49,877 bases of DNA. Origin: an uncultured Ignavibacteria bacterium. Lineage in GTDB: Bacteria > Bacteroidota > Ignavibacteria > Tepidaquicellales > Tepidaquicellaceae. Shown here one piece after another: positions 10,612 through 18,834 of the stretch (positions are counted from its first letter, which is position 1; the number at the start of each line of letters is the position of its first letter). The stretch covers positions 1-49,877 of the forward strand of contig CALMST010000035.1 in NCBI GenBank assembly GCA_937872315.1, read 5' to 3'. Made by a program: the position numbers and the translations under genes. The notes beneath the pieces are model-generated. The model was not told the origin of the DNA. It saw nothing but the letters and a program-made list of their open reading frames with translations, and made no database searches.

Positions 10612-11037
10612 TCAGTTTTCTACAGTCAGTCCCATGCTTCTTGCAGTTCCCGCTACCATTCTCATAGCCGCTTCCACATCATGCACATTTAGATCCGGCA
10701 TTTTTGTTTCCGCTATTTCACGTAACTGCTTTTTGGTAACTTTACCAACTTTTGTCTTATTCGGTACCCCGGATCCTTTTTCTATACCAGTAGCCTTAAT
10801 TAGTAAAACCGCTGCCGGAGGAGTCTTTGTAATAAAAGTAAATGATTTATCCGAAAATACCGTGATCACAACCGGTATGATCAAACCTTTTTTATCCTGG
10901 GTTCTTGCATTAAACTGTTTACAGAATTCCATCCCGTTTACGCCTCTTTGTCCAAGAGCCGGTCCTACCGGAGGAGCCATAGTGGCTGATCCTGCCGGAA
11001 TCTGTAATTTTATAAATCCTGTTATCTTCTTTGCCAT
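10612..11037 (-). CDS. rplK: 50S ribosomal protein L11
   Basis: Binds the GTPase-associated region of 23S rRNA and is the usual thiopeptide-antibiotic contact and RelA sensor site. It has 141 residues, the standard length. The N-terminal [21 protein letters not shown] block carries the proline-rich helix, and the C-terminal rRNA-binding domain contains [16 protein letters not shown] and [13 protein letters not shown]-like sequence (here [15 protein letters not shown]). It sits 24 nt after nusG. Confidence 0.97.
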   Translation of the reverse strand: MAKKITGFIKLQIPAGSATMAPPVGPALGQRGVNGMEFCKQFNARTQDKKGLIIPVVITVFSDKSFTFITKTPPAAVLLIKATGIEKGSGVPNKTKVGKVTKKQLREIAETKMPDLNVHDVEAAMRMVAGTARSMGLTVEN

Positions 11038-11061
11038 TGTTTAAAAATATTTATAATTAAT

Positions 11062-11856
11062 TTATTTTTCTTTTTCTATTTGTGTTAATTCCAGTTCTAT
11101 GGGAGTCTTTCTTCCGAATATGCTTACCATTACCTTGACCTTAAGCTTTTCTAAATTTACCTCCAGAATATTTCCGCTGAAATTATTGAACGGTCCGCTT
11201 GTTACTTTTACCGGATCACCTACGTTCAGTTGAATATCTAGCTTTTTATCATCGCCTTCTTCATTCAATATAGCTTTTATCCTCTTTACTTCCGACGACT
11301 TCAATGAAATAGGTTCCAGCCTTTTTCCTTTTATGCTTTTTGATCCTACCATATTTATTATTGACGGCGTCTTTGAGATAAAATCCCTGATTTTATCATC
11401 AAGATCTGCTTCTATAAGGATATAACCCGGTAAAAAATTCTTTGATTTTACTTTTTTCTTACCGCCTTTTACTTCATAAATTTTCTCCAGAGGAATAAGC
11501 ACATTCCTGATCTTATGCCCCATATTTTCATTTCTGATCTCATTATCAAGAAAAGCTTTTACCTTATTCTCATGACCGGATATTATCCTGACTGCATACC
11601 ATTTAAAATTCTCATCTTCCTCTTCATCAGAATGATCTTCTTCCGATTTCTCCGCCTTCCTGTTTCCCGCATTTTCTGACTTGGGATCAGCAGAATCACT
11701 TTCTTCAATCCCGGCTTCTTCAACGGTCTCTTCCATGTTACCTTCTGCTAATTCATCATTTGTATCTGAGATCTCCCCGGAAAATTCACCATCCGGATTG
11801 TCTTCGGTCTTTTCTTCCAATTCTTCCTCTTCTGTTTTTTTATTTTCGTTTGTCAT
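11062..11856 (-). CDS. nusG: Transcription elongation factor NusG with long acidic N-terminal extension
   Basis: NusG binds RNA polymerase across the DNA cleft and links it to Rho or the leading ribosome. The NGN domain begins near residue 84 (FKWYAVRIISGHENKVKAFL) and the KOW domain lies near 205-260 (VGDPVKVTSGPFNNFSG). These parts make up a normal NusG of about 180 residues. The first 83 residues are extra and almost free of hydrophobic sequence: roughly half Glu or Asp, with runs such as EEEELEEK and HSDEEEDENF, probably disordered. No internal Met near residue 84 offers a clean shorter start, so the extension is probably real. It follows secE by 13 nt. Confidence 0.95.
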   Translation of the reverse strand: MTNENKKTEEEELEEKTEDNPDGEFSGEISDTNDELAEGNMEETVEEAGIEESDSADPKSENAGNRKAEKSEEDHSDEEEDENFKWYAVRIISGHENKVKAFLDNEIRNENMGHKIRNVLIPLEKIYEVKGGKKKVKSKNFLPGYILIEADLDDKIRDFISKTPSIINMVGSKSIKGKRLEPISLKSSEVKRIKAILNEEGDDKKLDIQLNVGDPVKVTSGPFNNFSGNILEVNLEKLKVKVMVSIFGRKTPIELELTQIEKEK

Positions 11857-11869
11857 TTTTACTGATTAT

Positions 11870-12052
11870 CTAAAATATTGCTTTTAATAATTCACTTATT
11901 CCTTTATCTATTATATATACTATGACCGAAGTTATCAACATGGTAATAACTACTACCTTGGTGGAATCTATTAATTCTTCTTTCTTAGGCCAGGACACCT
12001 TTTTCATCTCTTTGTAAATGTCCTCAAAAAAATTTATTATCTTATCTTTCAT
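11870..12052 (-). CDS. secE: Preprotein translocase subunit SecE
   Basis: Small essential subunit of the SecYEG channel in the inner membrane. The 60-residue product starts MKDKIINFFEDIYKEMKKVSWPKKEE, the conserved amphipathic helix and KKVSWPxxxE motif of SecE, followed by a single membrane helix (about 30-52). I chose the ATG at 12052 rather than an upstream in-frame ATG at 12100, because the longer form would translate through the tRNA-Trp gene. The neighbouring nusG is the usual partner. Confidence 0.95.
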   Translation of the reverse strand: MKDKIINFFEDIYKEMKKVSWPKKEELIDSTKVVVITMLITSVIVYIIDKGISELLKAIF

Positions 12053-12073
12053 AAAAGGTTTAGTTTTCTGATG

Positions 12074-12146
12074 CACGGGAGGAGGGACTCGAACCCCCAA
12101 CCAACGGTTTTGGAGACCGCTACTCTACCAATTGAGCTACACCCGC
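12074..12146 (-). tRNA. trnW: tRNA-Trp (CCA anticodon)
   Basis: Seventy-three bases fold as a cloverleaf with D-arm TAGCTCAATTGGTAGAGTA, anticodon loop CTCCAAA (anticodon CCA) and T-arm GGGGGTTCGAGTCCCTC. The 3' CCA is not encoded. The acceptor stem as I pair it has a U-U mismatch at position 6-67 and a G-U at 1-72, slightly weak but within natural variation. It lies directly upstream of secE, a widely conserved position. Confidence 0.93.
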
Positions 12147-12165
12147 ATGTCTATTTAAAACTTTC

Positions 12166-12339
12166 TTATTTAGACTCACGGTGTAATACATGCTGCTTTG
12201 TCCACTTACAGTATTTCTTCATTTCTAATCTTTCCTTCGTATTTATTCTGTTCTTAGTAGATACATAAACCGATTTACCTTTATGCGGACCTTCTACACT
12301 TACTAATTTTATTTTAACTCTTGAACCTTCTTTTGCCAT
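12166..12339 (-). CDS. rpmG: 50S ribosomal protein L33
   Basis: A 57-residue basic protein beginning MAKEGSRVKIKLVS, with the family block STKNRINTKERLEMKKYC, and ending KQHVLHRESK. It has one cysteine and lacks the CxxC...CxxC pairs, so it is the zinc-free (C-) form. It is translated between tRNA-Thr and tRNA-Trp, 19 nt upstream of the latter. L33 binds near the E site of the large subunit. Confidence 0.93.
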   Translation of the reverse strand: MAKEGSRVKIKLVSVEGPHKGKSVYVSTKNRINTKERLEMKKYCKWTKQHVLHRESK

Positions 12340-12466
12340 GACTATATAAATTATTTAAAATTATTTAAACTATTCTGATATCAGATTTCCAGGGGTTTAA
12401 TAAAGATTTTATTGATATGATTTTATTACTCTGCTTTCTTGTAGTTTATAAAAATTCCTGTTTCTG

Positions 12467-12539
<73 letters not shown>

Positions 12540-12659
12540 TTATCAATTCCCAGCTAATTGTAACATATTAACCCTTTAAAAAATAATCTCAACCCGGCTT
12601 CAATAACATAAATCCTCCAAAAATAATGGAAAATTTTCCGGACCCTGCCGTTACGCCTG

Positions 12660-12732
12660 AGCGGGAGACGAGACTCGAACTCGCGACCAACAGCTTGGAA
12701 GGCTGTGACTCTACCAACTGAGTTACTCCCGC
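12660..12732 (-). tRNA. trnG: tRNA-Gly (TCC anticodon)
   Basis: Cloverleaf of 73 bases with acceptor GCGGGAG/CTCCCGC, anticodon loop CTTCCAA (TCC) and T-arm GCGAGTTCGAGTCTCGT. Discriminator U, no encoded CCA. It lies between tRNA-Tyr and tRNA-Thr on the same strand. Confidence 0.96.
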
Positions 12733-12817
12733 ATTTTTCATTGCTTAAATTTTTAATTCTAAATTTTCTACAATGAACTCTGATCAACTTACAACTATTA
12801 GCTTTAAACAAGCTATG

Positions 12818-12900
12818 TGGGTAGGGAAGGATTCGAACCTCCGAAGACAATTGTCGACAGATTTACAGTCTGTTGCGTTTGACCGCTTCGCTACCTACCC
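12818..12900 (-). tRNA. trnY: tRNA-Tyr (GTA anticodon)
   Basis: A class II tRNA of 83 bases with a long variable arm: acceptor GGGTAGG/CCTACCC, anticodon loop CTGTAAA (GTA), T-arm GGAGGTTCGAATCCTTC. Discriminator A, no encoded CCA. It is the most upstream member of the tRNA/ribosomal/polymerase cluster, so the main promoter probably lies in the A/T-rich stretch 12901-13190. I could not pick a convincing -35/-10 pair there. Confidence 0.96.
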
Positions 12901-13190
12901 GGCATACTTTATTTATTCAATCTTTCCCGCAATTAAATCCTTAAAAATATACTGAAGAAACTATTTTTAATTTCATAAAATTTAATCAAATTTAATTATA
13001 TCTAATTATATTTAATTAAGAGTTTGGGAAAAGAGATAAAAATACCTATTTCAAGTTACTAAATCAATATAATTTTTAGGGAAAAATTTATTTATTCAAA
13101 CTTTATTTTTTCTCTGATATCAGTAATAATTATTGGTTTTTTAAAGGAATGGATGGTTTACTGTTAATTTTCTGCTTTCCGAAAAATTCC

Positions 13191-14672
13191 TTATAAAAGA
13201 TTCAGCTTCAATACACTGTCAATTCTGCTCTTTTGATTTTTAAGATTTTTTAATCTTTCATTTATGGCATCTCTTTCGGAAGACGATATGAGTCCGTTTT
13301 CAGCATCTACTTCATCAGCAGAAGTGTATAACGGAAACCTTTGCTCTTCATCTTTATAAAATAAACTAATCTTACCCTCAGAGTAACACCTGATATTCAG
13401 CTCCTGACCTTCTCTGTATTTTTGTCTGGTATTTAGAGCAACAAGATTTTCCTTTACATTATTCAGCGCTACATACATGTCAGTTTCAACTTTTTTTTTT
13501 ATGCTCAAAGAAAGAATGACAGACTCGGCTCCTCCTTCCTGTGACATATTACTAAGTACTTTCCCCTGCTCCCTTATTTCTCTTTCAAGATTATTATATT
13601 TAATGACTGACGAAATTTTGCTTTTCAGTATCTCAATATTCTCGGATAATATATTGTTCTCTCTTGAAATAAAATTTTCCGGAAAAGTAGAAAGTATAAG
13701 CTTTCCGTTATTTAACTCATTTAAAGCCTCACTGTATTTTTTATTTGCATTAAGTTTTTTTGCATTATCAAGTTTTTCCCTGTATTCTTTAAAAGCTGTA
13801 TTGTAAATATTATTAAAGAGGTTTTTTGCTTCCGTAGAATCTATACCCGAATATATTTTATTGTAATATTTAAGGGCAAGTCTCCAGTCATCCTTGTAAT
13901 ATTTTTTTGAGATCTCATAAGAATACTGATTTATCCGGCTCAGAGCCTTTTCCTTGTTTTTTCCGCCTGGATAGGATCTTAAAAATGTTTCATAATTACT
14001 TATCATTTTTTCAGTTGATTCAAGATCTGCCGCATTATCACTTCTCACAAGTTCTGAAAACTCCCTGTCTTCCTTCAGGACAAAAGTATAATAACCTATA
14101 TAACCTATTGCTCCGATGATGGCAATAATTATAAGGATGATCAGTATATTCTGATAGATCCTTCTCCTGTTCTGCTCCGGTATCTTTTCTTTGGCAACTT
14201 CCAGACGGGTGTTTACAAAGTTTGCTTCCACTTCATCAGCATACTTCAGTACATTCTTGTAATAAACTTCAGCAGCTTTATAATCTTTTTTCCCGAAAGC
14301 CTCATCTGCGCTTGTCATCAGATTCATTTTGTTATTGATGAGGGAAACTGCTTTGTTATATAAATTTTTTAATTCCGCGTTTCTCCTGTCAATTGCCAGT
14401 AATTGCTTGGATTCATATATCGCTTCCGAAAACTGATTTCTGTTTATAAGATATTCAATATTTATAATTGCCTCTCTTACAGAAGTAAATTCATCATCAC
14501 TGACCAGCTTTTCTCCGCATCCGTATACCGCACAACCTTTATTCTCTATCCAGCAATCCTTATGATAAGGAGATGAACAGGAAGGACAAAAAAATGTTTC
14601 GTTATCATTCTTTATCGGTGTCTGGCAAAAATTGCAGGTATTTTTTGTTACTTTGTATGTGCTTTCATCCAT
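13191..14672 (-). CDS. Membrane protein with prokaryotic RING-like zinc finger and helical repeats
   Basis: A 493-residue protein of unknown function. The N-terminus has eight regularly spaced zinc ligands: C13-x2-C16, C29-x2-C32, H37-x2-C40, C47-x4-C52, with the sequence CPSCSSPYHKDCW. This arrangement resembles the prokaryotic RING finger family 1 (Prok-RING_1), a cross-brace treble-clef fold. Residues about 68-165 look like TPR-type helices (for example FGKKDYKAAEVYYKNVLKYA). One membrane helix spans about 174-198. The remaining 290 residues are charged and helical with further TPR-like segments, on the other side of the membrane. There is no signal peptide, so the finger should be cytoplasmic. 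The gene stands alone between the tRNA cluster and a LysE-like gene. Confidence 0.75.
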   Translation of the reverse strand: MDESTYKVTKNTCNFCQTPIKNDNETFFCPSCSSPYHKDCWIENKGCAVYGCGEKLVSDDEFTSVREAIINIEYLINRNQFSEAIYESKQLLAIDRRNAELKNLYNKAVSLINNKMNLMTSADEAFGKKDYKAAEVYYKNVLKYADEVEANFVNTRLEVAKEKIPEQNRRRIYQNILIILIIIAIIGAIGYIGYYTFVLKEDREFSELVRSDNAADLESTEKMISNYETFLRSYPGGKNKEKALSRINQYSYEISKKYYKDDWRLALKYYNKIYSGIDSTEAKNLFNNIYNTAFKEYREKLDNAKKLNANKKYSEALNELNNGKLILSTFPENFISRENNILSENIEILKSKISSVIKYNNLEREIREQGKVLSNMSQEGGAESVILSLSIKKKVETDMYVALNNVKENLVALNTRQKYREGQELNIRCYSEGKISLFYKDEEQRFPLYTSADEVDAENGLISSSERDAINERLKNLKNQKSRIDSVLKLNLL

Positions 14673-14725
14673 AAATTAATAAAATATCCGTATTACAGGT
14701 TTTGTGTTTTTTAAAAATCCTTATT

Positions 14726-15508
14726 TTAAAAATAAACAGAAACAAGCTTTATAATAAAACCAAGACCTAAAGCTATCAATAATATTCCTGTAAAATAATT
14801 TAATTTTTTAAGAACGCTTGGCTTTAGTTTTTCGGAATATCTGAAAATAAGTTTTGTCATTAAATAAAACCAAACCGAAGTACCCGCCAAAACACCTATC
14901 CCCAGAAAAAATCCGGTGAAAAAATTTGAATTTATAATTCCGTAACTTTTCAGATATCCAACAGCTGCAAACCATGAAGCTGGCAAAGTTACCGAGGACA
15001 GACACATTACAATTCCAACTAAAAAACTCTTGACTACTTCAGAATGGCTTTCTTCAAATTTTTTAGTATGAAAGATCCTGTCCATTCCTACTTCTGTTTT
15101 TTTAAAGACCGACTCTACCCTGGTAAACTTATTTTTAAATTTTTCATCAAACTTTTCAGGAGCAACCTCGGATACTTCAATAGGTGTACTCTTGGATTTC
15201 AATATTTTTATACCGTATAATATTACAACCAGGCAGCCGGCAAACGCAAGCAAAGTTTTTAACAGATATTCATTATTCAAAAAAAAAACATTTACATTAT
15301 CCGGCAATAAAGAAACAAGCAGTGAAACTCCTCCATAAGCTATCAATATATATATCATGTCCATAAAACCCGCACCTACACCAATTGCCACAGCATTTTT
15401 AAACTGTTTCTCTAATCCCCTCTCTATGATCGCAAAATAAGTCGGTCCCAATGGAGGCATAGAGAAAAGAAATCCGATAATAAAACCTACTACAAAACCT
15501 GTTATCAA
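14726..15508 (-). CDS. LysE/RhtB-type transporter family protein
   Basis: A 260-residue polytopic inner-membrane protein. The start, MITGFVVGFIIGFLFSMPPLGPTYFAIIERGL, matches the LysE superfamily, which exports amino acids and similar small molecules and carries the PxGP motif in its first helix (here PPLGP). About six membrane helices are visible. A charged cytoplasmic loop of about 60 residues between helices 3 and 4 (around 105-165, with FDEKFKNKFTRVESVFKK) is longer than usual. The substrate cannot be predicted. It lies 53 nt downstream of the RING-like gene on the same strand, so co-transcription is possible. Confidence 0.7.
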   Translation of the reverse strand: MITGFVVGFIIGFLFSMPPLGPTYFAIIERGLEKQFKNAVAIGVGAGFMDMIYILIAYGGVSLLVSLLPDNVNVFFLNNEYLLKTLLAFAGCLVVILYGIKILKSKSTPIEVSEVAPEKFDEKFKNKFTRVESVFKKTEVGMDRIFHTKKFEESHSEVVKSFLVGIVMCLSSVTLPASWFAAVGYLKSYGIINSNFFTGFFLGIGVLAGTSVWFYLMTKLIFRYSEKLKPSVLKKLNYFTGILLIALGLGFIIKLVSVYF

Positions 15509-15598
15509 AAAATTTTTTTTTAAATTAGCTAATCATAAAAGCATATTCAATTTCAATTTAAAAGATCGGGATCCTTTAAAAATCAAAACAATACAAAT

Positions 15599-16237
15599 TC
15601 AAACAAGAGTAAAAAATTCTTCATTTCCTAAATAGTGGTGCCGGATGATATTAGCTTTTACAAGATTCACAAGTGTTCTGCTGGCTCTGCGCTCTGAAAT
15701 ATTTACAAGTTTTTTAAAACCCTTAACCGTGATCTTTTCATTCTTAATCAAAAAATCGAACAATGTCTTTTCCATATCCCCAATATAAACTTTCAAAGCG
15801 GGAGAATCTTCATTCGAATTCCTTAAAATCCTTATGGTTTCTTTTGAAGCAAGTATGCTCTTATCATTGAGTCTCACATAAACTTTTTGCTCATCTTCAT
15901 TTTCAGTCACAAGCCTGTGGGGTTTTATTTTACTTTCCTTTACATCTACGATCACAATATCCTTGCTTTTGAAAAGCATTATTTCTGTAGTGAATTCTAT
16001 CTCAGGCTCACAATAAAATCTCGCCGCTGTTGAGATCAATTCCAGTTCGCCTTTCTCACTTTCCACGCCTTTTACGGTTTTGTCATCATCTATTCCGAAC
16101 AGTATTTTCCCGCCTTTTGAATTTGCAAATGCGATCATTTCCTTTGCTATCTTTTCTGTAGATGAAAATTTTCTTTTAAATTCAACTCGGTCATTCTCAC
16201 CGTTTTCAATTAACTCATGCAGTTCTACTAAATACAT
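15599..16237 (-). CDS. AlbA_2 (Schlafen-type) domain protein with C-terminal winged helix
   Basis: A 212-residue protein. Residues about 8-130 form an AlbA_2 domain, with the characteristic ENDRVEFKRKF start and IAFANSKGGKILFGIDDD core. This domain is found in putative nucleic-acid-binding regulators and in Schlafen-like proteins. Residues about 155-212 look like a winged helix-turn-helix (TVKGFKKLVNISERRASRTLVNLVKANII). A transcription factor or nucleic-acid-binding role is inferred. Its ATG begins on the base after the ruvX stop codon, which indicates translational coupling with the resolvase-like gene. Its target is not evident. Confidence 0.75.
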   Translation of the reverse strand: MYLVELHELIENGENDRVEFKRKFSSTEKIAKEMIAFANSKGGKILFGIDDDKTVKGVESEKGELELISTAARFYCEPEIEFTTEIMLFKSKDIVIVDVKESKIKPHRLVTENEDEQKVYVRLNDKSILASKETIRILRNSNEDSPALKVYIGDMEKTLFDFLIKNEKITVKGFKKLVNISERRASRTLVNLVKANIIRHHYLGNEEFFTLV

Positions 16238-16693
16238 TTAAATATAAATATTTTGATTATTGGTTTTATCAATGAAATCCTGCAGTATGATCTGAGCCGA
16301 GATACTGTCCACCCTGCCTTTTTCCTGTCTTTTCTTTTTGCTCAAGCCTGAATTTATTATACTGTCCATTGCAATTTTACTCGTTAATCTTTCATCAAAA
16401 AAGACAATATCGGCTTCGATCTTATTTTTATTCAGCCTTGATCCCAGCTCGGATCTGAATTTTTCTACAGTCTCTGTCTGAATTGTCTTTCCGGATTTAA
16501 AGTTCAACGGATATCCTATTACTATTTTTATGATCTTTTCTTCCACTATCAACTTTAACAGATTTCTAAAAAACTTATCATCATTTATCATAAAATCCCT
16601 CGAAAATGAATACTTTTTATTTTCATCACTTACAGCTATGCCTACTCTTTTTGCGCCGTAATCAATTCCCAGATATTTTGTATTATTAACCAA
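16238..16693 (-). CDS. ruvX: YqgF/RuvX family putative pre-16S rRNA nuclease
   Basis: A 151-residue RNase H-fold protein. The acidic residues expected for metal binding are visible: D11 in LGIDYGAKRVGIAVSDE, the glutamate in VFFDERLTS and the aspartate in GRVDSISAQIIL. The family (YqgF, also named RuvX) matures the 5' end of 16S rRNA and was earlier proposed to resolve Holliday junctions. The start ATG lies 19 nt after the HU-like gene and the stop touches the AlbA_2 gene, so pgsA, HU, ruvX and AlbA_2 look like one transcript. Confidence 0.92.
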   Translation of the reverse strand: MVNNTKYLGIDYGAKRVGIAVSDENKKYSFSRDFMINDDKFFRNLLKLIVEEKIIKIVIGYPLNFKSGKTIQTETVEKFRSELGSRLNKNKIEADIVFFDERLTSKIAMDSIINSGLSKKKRQEKGRVDSISAQIILQDFIDKTNNQNIYI

Positions 16694-16712
16694 TATGATA
16701 AAATTATAAAAT

Positions 16713-17036
16713 TTATTTTTTTCTTAAAAATTCTTTTACGATCTTTCCCGGTTTGAAATGAATTTTTCTGCTTTCCGGCACATATATAAACTCACCTGTA
16801 TTAATATTCCTTGCCCTGGGTTTTGCTTTTGTTTTCTTTACTTCGAAAACACCGAAATCCCTTATCTCAATTCTTATCACGGGATCTGCTTCCATTACCA
16901 ATTCTCTAAGGGATTCTATGAATGAATCCACTATCAGCTTATGTGTCAGCTTTTTACCGGTTAATTTATCTTCAAGTTTAGACTCTATATCAGTTCTTGT
17001 CAGGGTCCTTACTCTTTCCGATTTTTTTTTATCCAT
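16713..17036 (-). CDS. HU/IHF-family DNA-binding protein lacking the intercalating proline
   Basis: A 107-residue member of the HU/IHF fold: N-terminal helices (LTRTDIESKLEDKLTGKKLTH, then IVDSFIESLRE), the beta sheet IEIRDFGVFEVKKTKAKPRARN, the C-terminal strand and helix IHFKPGKIVKEFLRK. HU proteins bend DNA as dimers by inserting a proline from each arm tip, found in the motif RNPxTGE. Here the arm reads ARNINTGE, with isoleucine where that proline should be, and the N-terminus carries about 12 extra residues. It may bend DNA less or serve a different role. It lies 8 nt after pgsA. Confidence 0.88.
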   Translation of the reverse strand: MDKKKSERVRTLTRTDIESKLEDKLTGKKLTHKLIVDSFIESLRELVMEADPVIRIEIRDFGVFEVKKTKAKPRARNINTGEFIYVPESRKIHFKPGKIVKEFLRKK

Positions 17037-17044
17037 TTGAAATT

Positions 17045-17590
17045 TTATTTAACAACCTCTCTGAATCTTCTGTAATAAAGGTATGATGAATACATGATAA
17101 GCAAAATACATAAATAATACAGATATGAATTGATCTCTTTCAGCAAAGGTGAATCTATCATTGAGAACAACAAAACAACACCTATAAAGAATACTGCCGC
17201 TTTACCGGGATAGTTTGACATTAATCTTATATCTTTTTTTTTATCCAGATATATTCCGCATCCAAATATTACCAGGTCTCTTATCACTATTACTGAAACA
17301 AACCATAAAGGAATTCTTCCAAGATTCAATAAGATAAGAGCAATTACCGTAACAGAGATCTTGTCAGCAAGCGGGTCGATTATCTTTCCGAATTCAGATA
17401 CCTGGTCAAATTTCCGGGCAAAATATCCGTCAAGCAGATCCGAAAAATACATACATAGAACTATTACAATAATTAAAGTATTTTTATCTTCAAATTCATA
17501 TAACATGAGATAACTCAATGGAATAAGAAGAAATATCCTTATTATTGAAAGTAAATTTGGTAAATAAAAAATCTCTTTTGAATATCTCAC
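17045..17590 (-). CDS. pgsA: CDP-diacylglycerol--glycerol-3-phosphate 3-phosphatidyltransferase
   Basis: Makes phosphatidylglycerophosphate in the inner membrane, the committed step to phosphatidylglycerol. The 181-residue protein has the complete CDP-alcohol phosphotransferase signature: D51, D54, G55, A58, R59, G68, D72, D76 within DLLDGYFARKF through FGKIIDPLAD. Several membrane helices flank it. PgsA is preferred over PssA because a PssA is encoded nearby and the length fits; the exact alcohol acceptor is inferred. It opens the group pgsA-HU-ruvX-AlbA_2 and diverges from the cysteine desulfurase gene. Confidence 0.87.
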   Translation of the reverse strand: MRYSKEIFYLPNLLSIIRIFLLIPLSYLMLYEFEDKNTLIIVIVLCMYFSDLLDGYFARKFDQVSEFGKIIDPLADKISVTVIALILLNLGRIPLWFVSVIVIRDLVIFGCGIYLDKKKDIRLMSNYPGKAAVFFIGVVLLFSMIDSPLLKEINSYLYYLCILLIMYSSYLYYRRFREVVK

Positions 17591-17676
17591 GGGTCAAAAT
17601 AATGAAATTAAAAAATAAATGTAACAATCAAAAATATTATTTTAAAAGTTTAACGGCTTTAATATAAAAACATAAA

Positions 17677-18834
17677 ATGGAGTTCACTTATCTTGATAAT
17701 GCTTCAACTACCGCAATAGATCCCGAAGTCCTTGATGCAATGATGCCTTATCTTAAAGAAAACTTCGGCAATGCTTCATCCATTCATTCTTTCGGAAAGT
17801 CCGCAAAAGTATTGCTCGAAGATGCAAGAGATACAGTTGCAAATTACATTGGAGCAAGCTCCAAAGAGATCTTTTTTACTAACAGCGGCACCGAATCAAA
17901 TAATTTTGCGATCAAAGGTCTGGCATTTAATTTTTTAAATTCCGGTAAAAATCATATTGTATCAGCATCCATCGAGCACTCTGCCGTTATTGATACTTTG
18001 AATTTCCTTGAGAACAAATTCAGATTCGAAGTAACATTTATCAAACCAACTCCTGAAGGTATTATACTTCCTGAAAAAATCAGATCTGCAATCAAGGAAA
18101 ACACATTTCTCGTTTCCGTTATGCATTCAAATAATGAAACGGGATTAATTAATGATGTTAAAGGTATATCAGATCTGATTTTGGACAAAGATATTTTTCT
18201 TCATACAGATTCGGTTCAGAGTATTGGTAAAACTGATTTCAATGTAAACGGACTGAATATTGACTCCGCCACTATTTCAGCTCATAAAATATACGGACCC
18301 AAAGGAATTGCAGCATTATATTTAAAGGATAAAACTCCGGTTGAAAAATTCATGCACGGTGGAATGCAGGAAAGAAATATGCGGGGAGGAACTGAGAACA
18401 TTGCTTCTGTTGCAGGTTTTAAGAAAGCTATTGAATTGCTTGTTGATAATTTCAGAAAAGATACAGCGCATTACAATGCTCTGAAAAATTATCTAACCGG
18501 AAAATTAAAGTCAATTTATGGTGAGAGCATCATATTCAACTCCGGCGGATCAGACAGTCTCCCAAATATCGTAAACATTTCATTTGATAAAAATAAACTT
18601 GAATATGACGAAGAGATGATTCTTATTATGCTGGATCTTAAGGGAATAGCCGTATCGGGAGGATCTGCCTGCACAGCAGGTACTCATAAGCCATCTCATG
18701 TGCTGACTGAAATTGGATTGGATAAAAAAACCGCACTGGGTTCTGTCAGGATCTCATTCGGAAGATATAATACTGAAGGTGATATTGATAAATTTGTTAA
18801 TGCTTTAGGTGAAATTGTACATCCGGAACTCTGA
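17677..18834 (+). CDS. Cysteine desulfurase (IscS/NifS family)
   Basis: A PLP enzyme that removes sulfur from cysteine for iron-sulfur cluster and thiolated tRNA synthesis. The 385-residue sequence has the N-terminal YLDNASTTAIDPEVLDAM, the PLP lysine K204 in SAHKIYGPKG, and the active cysteine C333 in SGGSACTAGTHKPSHVL, which matches the IscS/NifS (group I) mobile loop. No scaffold gene (iscU, nifU or suf) is adjacent, so its partner cannot be read from context. Its TGA stop abuts the pssA stop on the opposite strand. Confidence 0.93.
   Translation: MEFTYLDNASTTAIDPEVLDAMMPYLKENFGNASSIHSFGKSAKVLLEDARDTVANYIGASSKEIFFTNSGTESNNFAIKGLAFNFLNSGKNHIVSASIEHSAVIDTLNFLENKFRFEVTFIKPTPEGIILPEKIRSAIKENTFLVSVMHSNNETGLINDVKGISDLILDKDIFLHTDSVQSIGKTDFNVNGLNIDSATISAHKIYGPKGIAALYLKDKTPVEKFMHGGMQERNMRGGTENIASVAGFKKAIELLVDNFRKDTAHYNALKNYLTGKLKSIYGESIIFNSGGSDSLPNIVNISFDKNKLEYDEEMILIMLDLKGIAVSGGSACTAGTHKPSHVLTEIGLDKKTALGSVRISFGRYNTEGDIDKFVNALGEIVHPEL

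Noticed and set aside
12053-12100. An upstream in-frame ATG would extend SecE by 16 residues.
   Set aside because: The extension is encoded by tRNA-Trp sequence and has no SecE similarity.
12970-13020. A run of TTTAATTATAT-like units in the spacer before the tRNA-Tyr gene looked like a repeat array.
   Set aside because: It is low-complexity A/T sequence with irregular period, and no repeat unit with spacers is present, so it is not a CRISPR array or an origin-type iteron set that I can support.
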